DNA of 64,000 nt from Gremmenia infestans (lineage: Eukaryota; Ascomycota; Leotiomycetes; Helotiales; Hamatocanthoscyphaceae): positions 682,001 through 746,000 of the forward strand of contig JAFEVB010000026.1 in the NCBI GenBank assembly GCA_032629725.1, read 5' to 3'. A program made the translations under genes and the position numbers. Positions 46,396 through 58,911 of the stretch are shown here, piece after piece (position 1 is the stretch's first letter; each line of letters begins with the position of its first letter). Under the pieces are notes generated by a model. It saw only the letters and a program-made list of their open reading frames with translations. It ran no database searches and had not been told where the DNA came from.

Positions 46396-48010
46396 ATGTC
46401 TCTTTTCACTGCCCAAGTCCGTCCGGGACAGGCTTTGGGCTTTTTAGGTAGGAACCCCCCTCTCTGAAACCCCATATGCTCATCTAACACATAATCTAGT
46501 ACTGGGAGCTACTCTCCACGACATCCTCACACGACTGAAAGCCGAACCTCAGCGTTTCCCCAAGCTAGATCTCACATATGAACACACCGCGCCTGTGGAA
46601 GATCCCGTCGTTCTCGATCTTGCTGCCAACGGTATCCGTTTGCGATTCGATGGGCCCGAACAGCGTTTGCGACTAATCGAAGTGTTGGACTTCACCAAGA
46701 GCCACCTTACATACAATGACAGAGATGTCTTACGGCCTGCAGCGAGTACCCCGGCGGCGCCATTGCAGAGCGGTCCTACGTATCGGCATATCTATCAGAA
46801 CTTATTGGGACCAACGTTCCCGGGCGAATACGTGGAGCCGGGAGCTGGCGATGACACCGAGATGGGACTCTATGTGCTGTCATATCCGGGCCTGGCATTC
46901 TCCTTTCCGATGCACTCCTCTTCTTGGTCGCCTGGTAAAGATGTGGTGTCACTTCTTTCCTCATCTGCCAGCCATCCTGCGACATCCATGGCAATCTTCG
47001 CTGGGGATTCATGGCCAGATGCGCGAGAGCGTTTGTTCACAATGACGATGGATCCACTAGACACATTTGCTACAATTATAAAGGGAAAGGAATCAGTTCC
47101 AGCTGAAGTACGGCTTGTGAAGATACATGGAGAAGGACGTCTAGAGCTCCTGCGATCCAGAGGGCATGTTCCACTCTGGATCCGGCTGGGTCATACCTCA
47201 CCACAGGAGCTCGTGGCAGAACTAGGGCCCCCCGATGCCATCTATCGGAAGAATGACCAACGGATGTCCATCCACAAACCCCGGCAAAATACAGGAACCT
47301 ACAATCGCCCAGATCCGAATGATTTGAGGCTTCAAGATGATTCGACGGATACAGATCAGTCATCAGCGCATACGGCGACTGATGACTCAGACGACGAGAA
47401 CGAAGAAGGCGAGGTCGCAGGAAATGTATCTGGAGAGTGCTTTTACAACTACTTTTACCATGGCTTTGATGTTCTACTCTCGACTCCCACTTCACCATCC
47501 CAGCGTCCGCCTTCGAAACAGGGAGCTTCTCATGAGCACGAATCTGATAATATAGTCCCTACCGATGCCTCTTCTCGTCTCGTTGCTTCGAAATTAGTTC
47601 TCCATGGTAATGTTCCTGGTTCGTACCCCTTCAACCGGCATAGACGATGTCGTTGGGAAATTCAGTATTTGGAACCTAGCAAAAAGAAAGACGTTGCAAA
47701 TTCAGAGACTCCGTTCAATGATATCGAAAGCAGATTACACGAGGAATGGAAAAGCATATACAAGAACGCCGAGGAAGCTAAGGCTCGTCAGCGCGGCATG
47801 GTGTTGAATCGAGACTGGGGAGATAGTCCTGGTAGCAGTGTTGAATTATTGGGTGGATGGGAAGAGAGTGTTGGGGGGAGGAGAAGCGATATTGCTGGTC
47901 CTGGGGCTGAAGATGTCAAAGGCTTAGGCAACACTACACTTTTTGGATTCCCTGGTTTGGTCTTTGAGGTACTGAAGAATGGTACAGTCAGTGGAGTCAC
48001 GGTATTTTGA
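46396..48010 (+). CDS. PHAF1/UPF0183 family protein
   Basis: Two exons (46396-46447 and 46500-48010) give 520 aa. The first exon, MSLFTAQVRPGQALGFL, joins VLGATLHDILTRLKAEPQRFPKLDLTYE, then VLDLAANGIRLRFDGPEQRLRLIEVLDF, the conserved opening of UPF0183 (human C16orf70/PHAF1). Later blocks include GPTYRHIYQNLLGPTFPGEY, YPGLAFSFP and FYNYFYHGFDVLLST near the C terminus, with an acidic insert typical of fungal members. The human protein acts with BCAS3 at phagophore membranes; a related autophagy or membrane role here is inferred. The gene is intact. Confidence 0.85.
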
Positions 48011-48292
48011 ATTTATTACCAGAATGTGTTACTGGGTAGATCTTTGCATCGCTGAGTGGTGTTTGGGGTTTCGAGATGCGGGTTTGGATTTGGCGTTGCA
48101 TTTACAAGGAAGGAGTGACTCACACAAGATACCAGAATAAAAATAGTACAATCCACTGACTCAGAGAGTTTTGTGCCCCTCACATATAAAGTGTCTATTT
48201 CTATGAGTTTGGGCTGTATAGGTAGTTTCTATATACAAAGACAGATTTTGTCCGTGCTTGCCTCGTGATCGCGTGTCACCCTAGAAAAAAAG

Positions 48293-51200
48293 ATGTTGGA
48301 ACCTGCGAGTACAGACACTTCAGAAAATGCGCCAGTTCCAGGGCCCACGACCATGCCCGTACGTCCGCCAGGCTCATGGTCATCGACTCTAAGACTACCC
48401 AAATCTGCATTTCCGTAACATTCCCTCCTAATTCCCACTCAATTGCCATCTAATCTTGTGTTTACTATAGTCCTCGGCCTCTGCCCGCAAACAGAGACAG
48501 ATACCTAAAAGCATGCACCGATGACCTCTACAACTGGCAGCGTCGCGAGCGCGCTGCTCAAACCCCCTTCGTCCTCCACGATGGCCCCCCCTACGCAAAC
48601 GGCAGTCTACACATCGGGCACGCCCTCAATAAAATCCTCAAGGACCTAACCTTGCGCACTAAGATCCAAGGCGGGTCGCGCGTTACGTACGTTCCGGGCT
48701 GGGACTGCCACGGGTTGCCCATTGAGATCAAAGCTCTCGAGAAACAGCGCGAGCATGGCGAACGCACCATGGACGCGGTAGCCGTACGGAGATTTGCGAG
48801 GGACTTGGCTGAGACGACAGTGGAGGAGCAGAAGAAGGGGTTTAAGGAGTGGGCGGTAATGGGAGATTGGGATCAGGCGTGGAGGACTATGGACAAGGGA
48901 TTTGAAATTCAGCAGCTGAACGTTTTTAGAGCGATGGCGAAGAAGGGTCTCATTTTTAGGAGATATAAGCCTGTATACTGGTCTCCGTCCTCGAGAACGG
49001 CATTGGCGGAGGCGGAGCTCGAGTACAAGGTTGATCATGTTTCTACTGCTGCTTTTGTGCAGTTCAAGTTTACAAGTGTTCCGGCGGGGTTGAGGGAGAA
49101 GATGGGGGAGATGCAGATGAATGATCTTTATGCTGTTGTTTGGACGACTACGCCGTGGACACTGCCCGCGAATAGAGCCATTGCTGTGCATTCAGACCTG
49201 GAATATGTGGTTGTGAAGAGTGGCGGGAAGGGTTTGATTGTAGCTCACTCAAGAGTGCCTGAGCTCATGAAGGTTCTGGACAAGGAGCTGCCATTGGCTG
49301 TTTGGCCCTTTCTCGGCAAGGAGCTCGAAGGAGCTACTTATATTAATAGTCTCCGAGGCAAGGAAGCAGTGGAACAGCCTGTGATTCACGCAGACTTCGT
49401 CTCTGCCGACTCTGGTACTGGTGTGGTCCATCTCGCTCCTGGCCATGGTATGGATGACTATGAAGTTTGTATGCGATTGGGCATTGAAGCTGCGGCCCCT
49501 GTGAACGACCTGGGACACTTCACTTCAGCCGCGCTCCCTGATGATCCTCAGGCCCTGGAGGGAAAACCAGTGTTAGGGGCCGGCGGCAAGGCGGTTTTAG
49601 AGCTCCTTGGGGATAATGTCCTTGCTACACATAAATACAAGCATAAGTATCCCTATGATTGGCGGACGAAACTTCCAGTCATCACCAGAGCTACAGAGCA
49701 GTGGTTTGCGGATGTTGGTAGCGTTAAAAATCAAGCTCTAGAAGCTTTGCAGGATGTCAGCTTTTTACCGGAGAAGGGAAGGGCAAGGCTAGAAAGCTTT
49801 GTGAAGGGAAGAAGTGAATGGTGTATCTCGAGACAGCGTGCTTGGGGCGTTCCGATTCCTGCCCTGTATGATGAAGATGGAGTCGCTGTCCTCACTGACG
49901 AAAGCGTGGCTCACATCATTGCTGTGATCGATAAGAAGGGAATTGATGCATGGTGGACTGATGCTGCGGACGATTCTGCTTGGGTCGTTTCCGGATTGAA
50001 GGGCACCTACAGAAGAGGAAAGGACACAATGGACGTATGGTTTGATAGCGGGACGAGTTGGACCCAAACTGAGGAGCAAGCAGACGTCTATCTTGAAGGT
50101 TCGGACCAGCATAGAGGCTGGTTTCAATCGAGTCTGTTGACACACACCAGTGCTTCTGGTCGAGCCGGTGCTCCCTTCAAGACTCTGATTACACATGGGT
50201 TTACACTCGATCAAAAGGGCAAGAAAATGTCCAAGTCTATTGGCAACACCATCGCGCCTAGCCAGATTATGGATGGGACATTACTTCCTCCAGTATGGAA
50301 TCTCCCATGTTCAAAAATCAAAAGCTGACCAATCACAGTACAAAGCACGAAACTCCAAAATTGCAGTTCACCAAGCGATGGGAGCCGACGCCCTCCGCCT
50401 CTGGGCAGCCAGTAGCGACTACACGCGCGACGTAGTAATTGGCACGCCCGTCCTCAAATTCAACCAATCTGCTCTCCTCAAATACCGCATGATTATCAAA
50501 ATGCTCCTCGGCTCCATGCAAACACCCTTCATCCGCACCTCCCCAGTCACCAAACTCGACCAAATTGCTCTCGTCCAACTGCAAGCCGTAATGCACGAAG
50601 TGCAAACCGCGTATCTAAACTACGAGTTCTATAAAGCGGTCAATGCGATTAATAGGTGGATTAATACCGATTTGTCGGCGTTTTATCTAGAGGCTATGAA
50701 AGATAGACTGTATTGTGGTGACGGTGGGGGTGTTTTGGAGGAGATTTTCCACGGCCTTCTGAAAATGCTGGCTCCTATTACGCCGAATCTCGTTGAAGAA
50801 GCGTGGGATTATAGACCGCAGTGGATGAAAGACAGCTCACAAATCCATCCCTCTCTTCGACCGCTCACGGAACCGGTCTTTGATGCAGAACGCTGTGATG
50901 TGGCAGAGCTGGAGATTAGAGATGAGGTTCCCATTTTGTTAGCGGCGAATACAGCGATCAAGACAGCACAGGAGGAGGCGAGAGGGAGGAAGTTGATTGG
51001 CTCGAGTCTAGAATCGAGTGTTGTGCTTACTTTGCCACCGAGACTACTGGAGGTTTTTGAGAGATATACGGAGGAGTTGGCTAGTATTTTCGTAGTGTCG
51101 TCTGTTCAGCTAGTTCAAGAAAAGGCTACAGATGAGGCAGCAGTGGAACAAGCTCGAGAAAAGAAGGTAGAAGGGCTGTCCGCGGAAACAGCCCACGAAG

Positions 51201-51484
51201 CGTTCTCAAATCCTGCAGAACTCGTCCTACCAACAGCAAATCCCTCGACTTCCGTACAACCACAACAAGAAACCTCAACATCGTTACGAACTCAATCCGC
51301 CTGGACATTCTCCTCCACCTTCTCCATCCTTGGCGAAAAAGCCAGCGTTACGATCTTCCCGCCCAAAGCAGAGAAATGCCCTCGGTGCTGGCAATTCGTG
51401 GCGGAGGAAGAGAGTTTGTGTGGCAGGTGCAAGGAGGTGGTGAACGATGTGAAGCATGATAAGTTGGTGGGGTTTGTGGTGTAG
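48293..51484 (+). CDS. ISM1: Isoleucyl-tRNA synthetase, mitochondrial
   Basis: Three exons (48293-48414, 48471-50292, 50339-51484) give 1029 aa. The class I signatures LHIGHALNK (HIGH) and KMSKSIGN (KMSKS) are both present. Also seen are GWDCHGLPIE, the editing-domain TTTPWTLPANRA, GTGVVHLAPGHGMDDY, DVWFDSGTSW and EGSDQHRGWFQSSLL. The C terminus has a zinc element (CPRCWQ ... CGRC). The compact bacterial-type layout with a Cys4 end marks the organellar enzyme. The N terminus MPVRPPGSWSSTLRLPKS looks like a mitochondrial presequence; the upstream ATG at 48293 adds about 20 residues and may not be the start used. It charges mitochondrial tRNA-Ile and hydrolyses Val-tRNA. The gene is intact. Confidence 0.93.
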
Positions 51485-52397
51485 ATGTTTTTGGTTTTGT
51501 TTTTATTTTTGACAGGTGGGGTGTATTATATAGGTGTTGGGAGTAAGATAGAATGTAAATCTCAATTTGTATCATAATCCCTTAAAGAGCAGCTGACTGA
51601 TATTTGAGTTTAGACACCAATATGCGGTTTTGGTGGTGTGTTGAGCGGGTACAACGTATATTAAGTGTACAGTGGTAGCTAGGATTTCCGTATGCGCACA
51701 TTATTCCTCAGCTAAGAAGAAGATTCTACAGGCTGCCCAACATATTCACTGATAGATGCATACTGGTCATAAGAACCGCAAGACTTTTGTCAAACTTCTT
51801 TCCCGTGTTTGCTTTATGTATGTAGCACGATGGCATGCTCCCCTCCCAAAATAAATTTCACTTGGATGAAAGAATTGCACACCGTTTAGGATATAAGGAG
51901 AGATGTTTGGAATCAATCCTACCTTTATTTCTTCAAATCAGGCGCCTAACTCTTTCAAGGGCGACATCTCTGGAGATGGGTTCATCTGTCTTGCTTTGCA
52001 GGACGAAATTTCCTTCACTTGCAGAAGTCGCATGTCAAACGTCGAACGCGTTGCAGTAGATCTTGGCGTGGTAGTAAATGCGCCTGGCCGTGCGGGCATG
52101 GGAGAAGATACAATCAAGTCCACGGGTTTCTGTTGTGAGAAACCGATGATCTGGGCGTTGACATCGTCGTCTTTTCCGAAAGGTAATGATGGGATTCATG
52201 GGATTCATGGGAATTACGTCGGTGAGCCTGATGCCAAATAATTTGAGAACCGACAATTATGCTTCTCATTTTAAAATGTGCTAACTTCTGGCTGCAAGTA
52301 CCAGTATTCGTGGTCTTTCTTTTGGTCCGACCGCCAAAGTATAGTTAGGGCAAAGTCAAGTTCCCATGTCACCTAGAACCCAAAACATCCTCGATCA
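51485..52397. other. Spacer between ISM1 and F-box gene (convergent)
   Basis: About 900 bp with no supported gene. It includes a short direct repeat (GGATTCATG twice, around 52193-52211) of no clear meaning. Confidence 0.45.
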
Positions 52398-53934
52398 CTA
52401 AAACAATAATGTATAGTCCCATCGAAAGGGCTTTTCAACGCATGTGCATTGGCTATGGCCCGGTACCCCCTTAGCATGCTGTTTAGGTCCGATGATAACT
52501 TCTGCAGCATCGCTTTTTGTGAGTACCCAAGTCGGACCACAGCTGTGTCCATGTTGCCAAGTGTATCCTCCAGGTGTACGTGTCAGAAGCTTGTTCGACC
52601 TTTTTTCAAGACAAATAGATGATAATAGCCTTTTCTCATTCTCTTGTGTGAATGCTTCCAGCGAGATCCCATTAGCACCCTCAAACTGTTCATGAATGCC
52701 CTGCCTATGTCGAGCCTCTTCGCACCAATACTTCTTGCACTTCTCGTTATGGCTCTGCCACGTCAGATCTTCTAGCGACTTACCAGTGCCCAGGTCAAGC
52801 CACCTCGTAGCCCATATAACCAAAAGGTCTTCCTCTCCTTTCCTCTCAATATTCCTCATGCTGATTTCATAATCCATGCAGCAAACCCGACATGAAATAA
52901 CACCCGTACGCGCTATTCCAGCTGATAGCCCTCCAGGTTTTTTCCGTATGGAGCTCACGAGACGATTCCAATGGTCGTTCTCATTCTTGTATGGCCCGAA
53001 TGGGCTGACGAGATCTAAATGTTTGCACAAGTGCATCTCAAGGCCACCCGGCTTCCTGAGCTTCCAAAGATCCGACCCAGGAATTGAAACCCAAAGTTGA
53101 GAGCGGAGTAGGAGCTTGTTGGAGACTATCCGCGCTTCGACGGATAGCATCTCTGTGTACTCGCATGTAGCATAAAGATGGTCCCGACCTCCTCCGCTTG
53201 CCTCCAAGCCCCAAATGCGTATAGACCTGGAAGAAGATCGATAATTAGCCTAGAATCGTAAAAGCTCCTGAGCGCGCAGCAGCGGATACAGTTTAAACGA
53301 CACTCCCAAGTTCAAAATATTTTTTCAACTTACCTTTTTTCAACTTCTGTATGCTCAAAAGCTTCCAACGGCATACGGTTTTCCAACGCCATCTTCACGT
53401 GGACAAAATGCACCTCATATGATTTCCTATTTCTTTGTACCACTCCTTTCGAATGGTAATCACGATGATCCCAATCTGACGGTCGATGTATCCAGTCCAT
53501 CTTATTAGGCCAGAATATGACCTTCGAAGCAGTCTCGGGATTTCCAGCATCGTAAAATTCTGTCGACCGTAACAGGCGGTTAAATTTTGGGGAGAAATGG
53601 TCCGGCCATAGAGGAGCATCCCCTGTGAAGAAAAACGTAATTAGCACTAGACCATGGGATTTTTCATTTTCATTCAAGCTCAATGCTACTTACGGAAGTG
53701 GAACTTGTCGCAGCGATTACAATAGAAAGACCTCTTCAAATCTTTGGCCAGGAGTCTTTTGAACATGGCACAATCCACTGAAGGTTGTTTGGTGACGATC
53801 TTAAGGTCTACACGGAGGCCATTTAACAAGCCGCGATTGCAAAGAGCGAGACACACTGCAGCATTCGGCCGCAAAAAATCGCGGATCGAGAGCAAGATAT
53901 CAACTGGAAGATCGTGAAATGTATTGGGTGGCAT
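52398..53934 (-). CDS. F-box domain protein
   Basis: Three exons (53934-53694, 53622-53334, 53226-52398) join in phase to 452 aa. The N terminus FHDLPVDILLSIRDFLRPNAAVCLALCNRG is an F-box. The remainder has no repeat such as LRR or WD40. It contains CNRCDKFHF, a Cys pair (SCRVCCMD) and a C-terminal HSCGPTW / SQCTCVEKPFRWDY region. This layout is common in the large family of filamentous-ascomycete F-box proteins of unknown substrate. It probably links an unknown target to an SCF ubiquitin ligase through Skp1 (family knowledge). The gene looks intact. Confidence 0.75.
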
Positions 53935-54809
53935 TTTGGCTGTTGAGGTTGCGGGGTCTAGAGAAAGAGTAAATAATTAATAAACAGACTGATGGAGAGG
54001 AGAGATGGTCTTCAAAGTTATTATTTTTTTTGTTAATACTCGGACGGTTGGTTTATATCTATATGGTTAGTCCGAATGGTAATTATGAGTCGTGACTCAA
54101 TTTATCCTTCCCGTGTCACTATATGGTTCAGGGTCCTCACTAGCAATATACTTTCCCATAATCGGAAAAGGGGACCCATTAAAGGCATTGATTCTCCAAA
54201 CCGCAAAGAATGTGCTTAAGAAAAGATACATCACACCGAGGAACATTAGTGTTAGATGTACCTATTCTTTGCATATGTTATGTCCCCAACGGACCTCGCT
54301 TACGCAGGACCCCACTCGGTTGATAAAAGGGGCTGGTGGGGTATAAATAAATATACAGAAAGCCAATTTAAGGATGTGCAGGTACACATAACCCGTTTTA
54401 ATCTAATATGAACCCTCTTCGAAGAGCTGTATGGCATGTTTAACTCTATTTTGATATTGCTGAGCATATTCCGTAAATCAAGCAGGTTGCATATACATTC
54501 CAAAGCTTGCTTCTGCTGGAATAGCTGCGGGCATCCTGGTATTCCTGAACGTGCTTGATAGTTGTCCCATCGCTCTTGCAACCATTTCTACTAGTCCATT
54601 ACACCTCTAGTAGATTTCTTAAAATACTCACTAAAAGATGTCCCACCCCCAAGTTCGTGGTCTTTAGCTTTCTTTTTTATAATTGATATCGGAAGAATTA
54701 TAGAAGAATGATTGGGAAAATTAGCGTTCATTGGAAGTTCTACCATGCTATACCTAAAAAATTTAAATACGAGGAACTTGGCTTTACTTCTGAATATATT
54801 TCCAGCGCG
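53935..54809. other. AT-rich spacer
   Basis: No supported gene. Short minus-strand ORFs at 54300-54581 and 54591-54836 have no family-like sequence that I recognise; they could be degraded repeat remnants. Confidence 0.4.
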
Positions 54810-54866
54810 TAATAGTCGGTTCGTCCTTCTTTGCAAAGCGAGCGAAGAAGGAAGGACCGACTATTA
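54810..54866. repeat. Long hairpin in the 3' region of the MFS gene
   Basis: The arms at 54810-54834 and 54842-54866 pair at about 22 of 25 positions (outer arm TAATAGTCGGT) around a 7-nt loop. It lies about 10 bp beyond the MFS stop codon, within its likely 3' UTR. Confidence 0.8.
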
Positions 54867-54875
54867 GCTTTCATT

Positions 54876-56453
54876 TCAAATTTTGGTCAGCCATTTCCAC
54901 TGGTAATCCAGACTTGCCCAACGTGCCATCACAAAGCTCCCCAATGACAAGAGAAGGATTCCACCAAAAAAGGCGACAAACCCGGTTGCTCCAATAGTTG
55001 GTAGGAGCTCTGCGGCAATAGGAATACAAATCAGGGTCCTATCTATTATCAGCAGATTTCAATATATCAAGACTTCTCAACTTACGCAAATGCTACTACT
55101 GAGTATGAGGTGCCATAAAACTGACCATACTCATCTGCTTTGCAAAGTTGCCCAATGCAAACAGGAGCCATACTAATGATGCTTCCCGATCCGAAGCCGA
55201 ATAGAGGAGCGAAGATGTAGAACAATACCACGTGATTGCCGACGGGAAGCCAAAGAGCAAATGTCACGACAAGAGACAAAGTCAGTGTCAGTATCATAGT
55301 ATTGAAACGGCCATAGCGATCAGAAAAGTAGCCAGAGAAGGAACGGCCGAATGCTGAGCCTCTGTTTGAATGTTAGCATTAAAGAAAGGTATAAAATGTC
55401 TTCACTTACGCATTTAGAACCGCGACTATGTTGAAGCTGGTCTGAGTACTGAACCCCTGACCTAAAGCATAGGTAGGAAGAATTCCAAGTGCCCCAAATA
55501 GGACAAACTCAAAACCTGGGCGATACTAACATTAGCACATAAGCAGCCTTGTTTTGGAGACATTTAAACTCACACGCAACTCCGATCGTAGCCCAAGAGA
55601 ATCTTGCATCCTGAAAACATCTCAAGTCTACAGTCCCGCCATTCTTCCTCGGCGGCAGTCTTCCTCTAATACAAAAATTTCCCACGGTCATCATTACCAA
55701 TACGATTAAAGCAATGAGCCTCATCGCCCAAGCCCAACTCAAATGCTCAAAGGCCGGCTTCAGAATCAATGGGAAGGCTATACCCCCAACACTTGATCCC
55801 ACAAATGCAATTCCAGAAGCAATACCTCTCTTGACTTCGAACCTGCCCCAACAAATTAGCATAGTAAAGAGTCAACTGTTTGGAGAGAGCTCCCCAGCCC
55901 GACCCATAGAGGGAAACAGCCTTTTTGAATGACAATAGGCCTACCAATGTGCAACAACAGCCAGCGCAGTAGTAGTTAGGAACGCACTACTAGCACCACT
56001 CAAGATCCCATAAACTAGCATGAAGTGCCAATACTTGTTGCATTCCGCCAAAAGCACCAAACTCAGGACGTACAACACACTACCGAGCAACAAGAGCCAT
56101 CTCGGACCATATCGATCAAATAATGGCCCAATTTGCACACCCAGAAACAAGTTCAGGAATACATTGACAGCAAGGATCCAGCCTATGTCTCGCGAAGCGT
56201 AGGAAGAGAGTTGGTGCGCCTTCCAGTATGCTTGGAAGATCCCGGCCGAGGAAATGAGGCCGAATGTGCCGGCGATGATGGAGAAGGAGCCGAAGACTAC
56301 GAGCCAGGCTCTCCAACCGCCTTCCGGGAATGTATAATCGGCTCTGGAGCGGGAAGTTGTGGTCGGTTCTAGATCGCGAAAGAGATTGGGGTTTTGAGAG
56401 GCAGAAGTGGGGTGAGTCGAAAGCTCTTGCGAAAAGATGGCGTCGCGGGCCAT
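54876..56453 (-). CDS. MFS transporter, monocarboxylate-permease-like
   Basis: Five exons (56453-55945, 55842-55574, 55515-55410, 55361-55086, 55038-54876) join to 440 aa. After a hydrophilic N terminus, FPEGGWRAWLVVFGSF opens TM1, as in fungal MCT-like (Mch/SLC16-type) carriers. Further signatures are GVQIGPLFDRYGPRWLLLLGS between TM2 and TM3, RGIASGIAFVGSSVGGIAFP, and GRSFSGYFSDRYGRFNT before the C-terminal half. About 11-12 hydrophobic segments can be counted. It should be a plasma-membrane carrier for small organic acids or similar solutes; the substrate is unknown. No lesion is seen. Confidence 0.85.
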
Positions 56454-57778
56454 TGCTTGAACTTTTATATATTTTGGTATGTTCTAGAAGTAAGAGGAAA
56501 CAATACAAATAAATGAAAAAACATTGTGGAGGGTAATTAAGGAAGTTCTGAAAATTCTGACCGACTTACTCATCTTTGCAATGGTGGGGTCGAAAGGCGT
56601 GTGCCGTCACTAGATTGGCATGACAGGCTACATGGTCTACAGAACCCCATCCATATCCAAATAGGCAAGTCTTTCCGGCACGCGCATATAGCATTGAACT
56701 CCACGAGTCCTAGTAAAAGCATTACAATAATTCTTTATACTATTGTATGCTGAACGACATGTGAACTGTTCCTGATCTTGCTGAATAACCAGCTCGATCA
56801 AGACACGATATTCTCCGTAACTTTTTCAATCTTAGCATTGGCATCAGATCTTCCTTTATGCCTGAAAATTAATGCAAAACAACAGTTGTTAGTATTGTCG
56901 TGGCCAGGAAGGTGAAAGAGAAGCAGTTTAGTCATAATATCGTCATAAAATTTAATCCAGTCATCAGCGATAGCCACCGTCAAAAAGTGACATCTAGGGA
57001 TGTTACATAGGATGCACCACAATAAACGTGGGAAATAGTGTTAACCGGTAAGGGCATTATCTTGTATCAAAAGAGAAGATTCCACTCTGTCGGAGAATAG
57101 CTTTGAGTTTCAAGTGATTCCGAGGTCTGAACCAATAAATAGCTGATTTGAGATGTACAGTCCAACAGATTTCATATTGGGACCAACTGAAAGCTTCAGA
57201 GCAAATATATACGCGTGGTGTCGTCCAACAGGGTACTTTGCGGCCTGCGCACCTTCCTCACTTACTGTGACTAAACAACGTCAAAAGGTAACATGGCTAG
57301 CGCTGACAATACTAACAGCAAAAGGTTGCGGTTACTTTTTTTGCTTAACTTCTCGGCTTGCTTTTACTTTAACGAAGAGAATGATGAATGATAATGCTGA
57401 AAGATATCTCAACTATGAGATCAGATCCGATAAAAGCCATAAGCAAGCAAAAAGACATTTTATCATCCATCTCTATCTCTACGCTAGCAGCAAGGAAAAA
57501 CTATGAATGTAAGAAATATTTAACGGGAAAACATACCGTACAGTTTATAATCCAATTGCAACAGGATAACACAAGACAAGAAAAGGGAGGGCGGAAATAG
57601 AATTCCTGTAACCCAATTTACCATTTCTCATTTCTCCAGTGCTGAGGCAAACTCACGAATAATCTACCATTCCCCTTAAACTCCACTAACCAAACCATAA
57701 ACGCAAACACTCCACTCAGCCTCCTCCAAAAACAATATGTACATAATGATCTCCCCACTTCCCGACTTCCACATCACC
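56454..57778. other. Gene-free spacer, 1.3 kb
   Basis: It contains the MFS promoter. The ORFs in it (for example 57153-57506) have no recognisable features. Nothing else is seen. Confidence 0.45.
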
Positions 57779-58006
57779 CTATCCCTTCTTACCAGGCATC
57801 GGTCTCGGCCCCTGCGGTTTCGGCCGCGGCCCATCAGGTATCGGTGCGGGTTTCCCAGGCATAGGACGTGGACCTTGCGGTTTAGGCCGTCCGTCACCAT
57901 CGGGATGTTTCTTAATCTTGCTTCTATGTCCTTCGCTGTACGGGTATTTCGGAGAGCTGAGAGAAGCAAGGACAAGGAGTTGTATATGTGGTATTGTGAA
58001 ATGCAT
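57779..58006 (-). CDS. Small Pro-rich repeat ORF (possible secreted peptide)
   Basis: A 75-aa ORF. The first 18 residues (MHFTIPHIQLLVLASLSS) could be a weak signal peptide. The C-terminal half has a 13-residue block, RPKPQGPRPMPGK, repeated twice around PAPIPDGP. At the DNA level this is a direct repeat, so the ORF may have grown by duplication. There are no Cys and no KR dibasic sites. It could be a small secreted peptide, a structural Pro-rich protein or a chance ORF. There is no family match by eye. Confidence 0.35.
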   Translation of the reverse strand: MHFTIPHIQLLVLASLSSPKYPYSEGHRSKIKKHPDGDGRPKPQGPRPMPGKPAPIPDGPRPKPQGPRPMPGKKG

Positions 58007-58911
58007 TTCGATGGCTGTGTTCTGGTTCTGGAGGTGATCAAATATCTGGGTTGTTGCTATTGCTGTCGTTTCTCTGGTTTGATTTGGGGCGGTGAATGGG
58101 AAGGTGTTTAGATTTTGGAATATGGAATAAGGGGATAAGAGGATATTGGATAAATATAAATGATGGAGGTTTGAATGTGATGAACGTGAAATAGAAGACG
58201 ATGAGCCTGTTTATCCTCATCTGTATCAAATGATATAGAAAATTGAAATTGTATGACAAGGAATCATACTTCCATCCAGACTCCATCCCCTCCTGTTTAT
58301 GACTAAGTGAATGAAAGAATGTGTAAGAGACAAAAGCAGACAGACTTTTTAAGTCCGGATACTGACGTATCTCTCAAAGCAAGCAAACATCAAGTAACAG
58401 ATGGATTGCTCATCACCATTAATAGTCCTATTCTTAAGGTGTTACATAACTGCACAAACAGTCTTAAATCCTACCTATTATCTCACTTACTTCTTAAGCG
58501 ACTTTTAAGTGAGCACGCCAAAGCAGGATTTCGCTGTAAGAAAAGGGGGTTTGGACAGCCAAAGAGTCAAATGATAGATGTGTTTTATTCTCATAGCGTA
58601 AACATTAGAATGTTGAATACATTCATTTTGATGGGCCGATGTGAGAATGAGACTGAGAGTGGATGTATCCATGAAACTAGAATGGGATTTTTGGCTGTTC
58701 GTTGTGAAGGAGAAATGATGATTAGATAAAGGAAGAAGTGAAGAAGTACGGCACTTGCTTGTCGAAGGGAAAGGAAAACCGCAGAGGAAACAACCCTTGA
58801 AGACCCCCCAGAAAGGCAGTCAGGATACACGGAAAGATATGAGAGAATATTCGCTTTTGAAATTCCCACAGAATATACAATACAACTGGGTATGTTGTGG
58901 GAAGGTATCCT
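58007..58911. other. Spacer upstream of CDC40 3' end
   Basis: About 900 bp of AT-rich DNA. No supported gene. Confidence 0.4.

Noticed and set aside
51835..52241. ORFs in the ISM1/F-box spacer
   Set aside because: Low-complexity, overlapping frames on both strands, no domain signal.
54300..54836. Two minus-strand ORFs that might be transposase remnants
   Set aside because: No DDE, HTH or reverse-transcriptase motif and no terminal repeats beyond the local hairpin.
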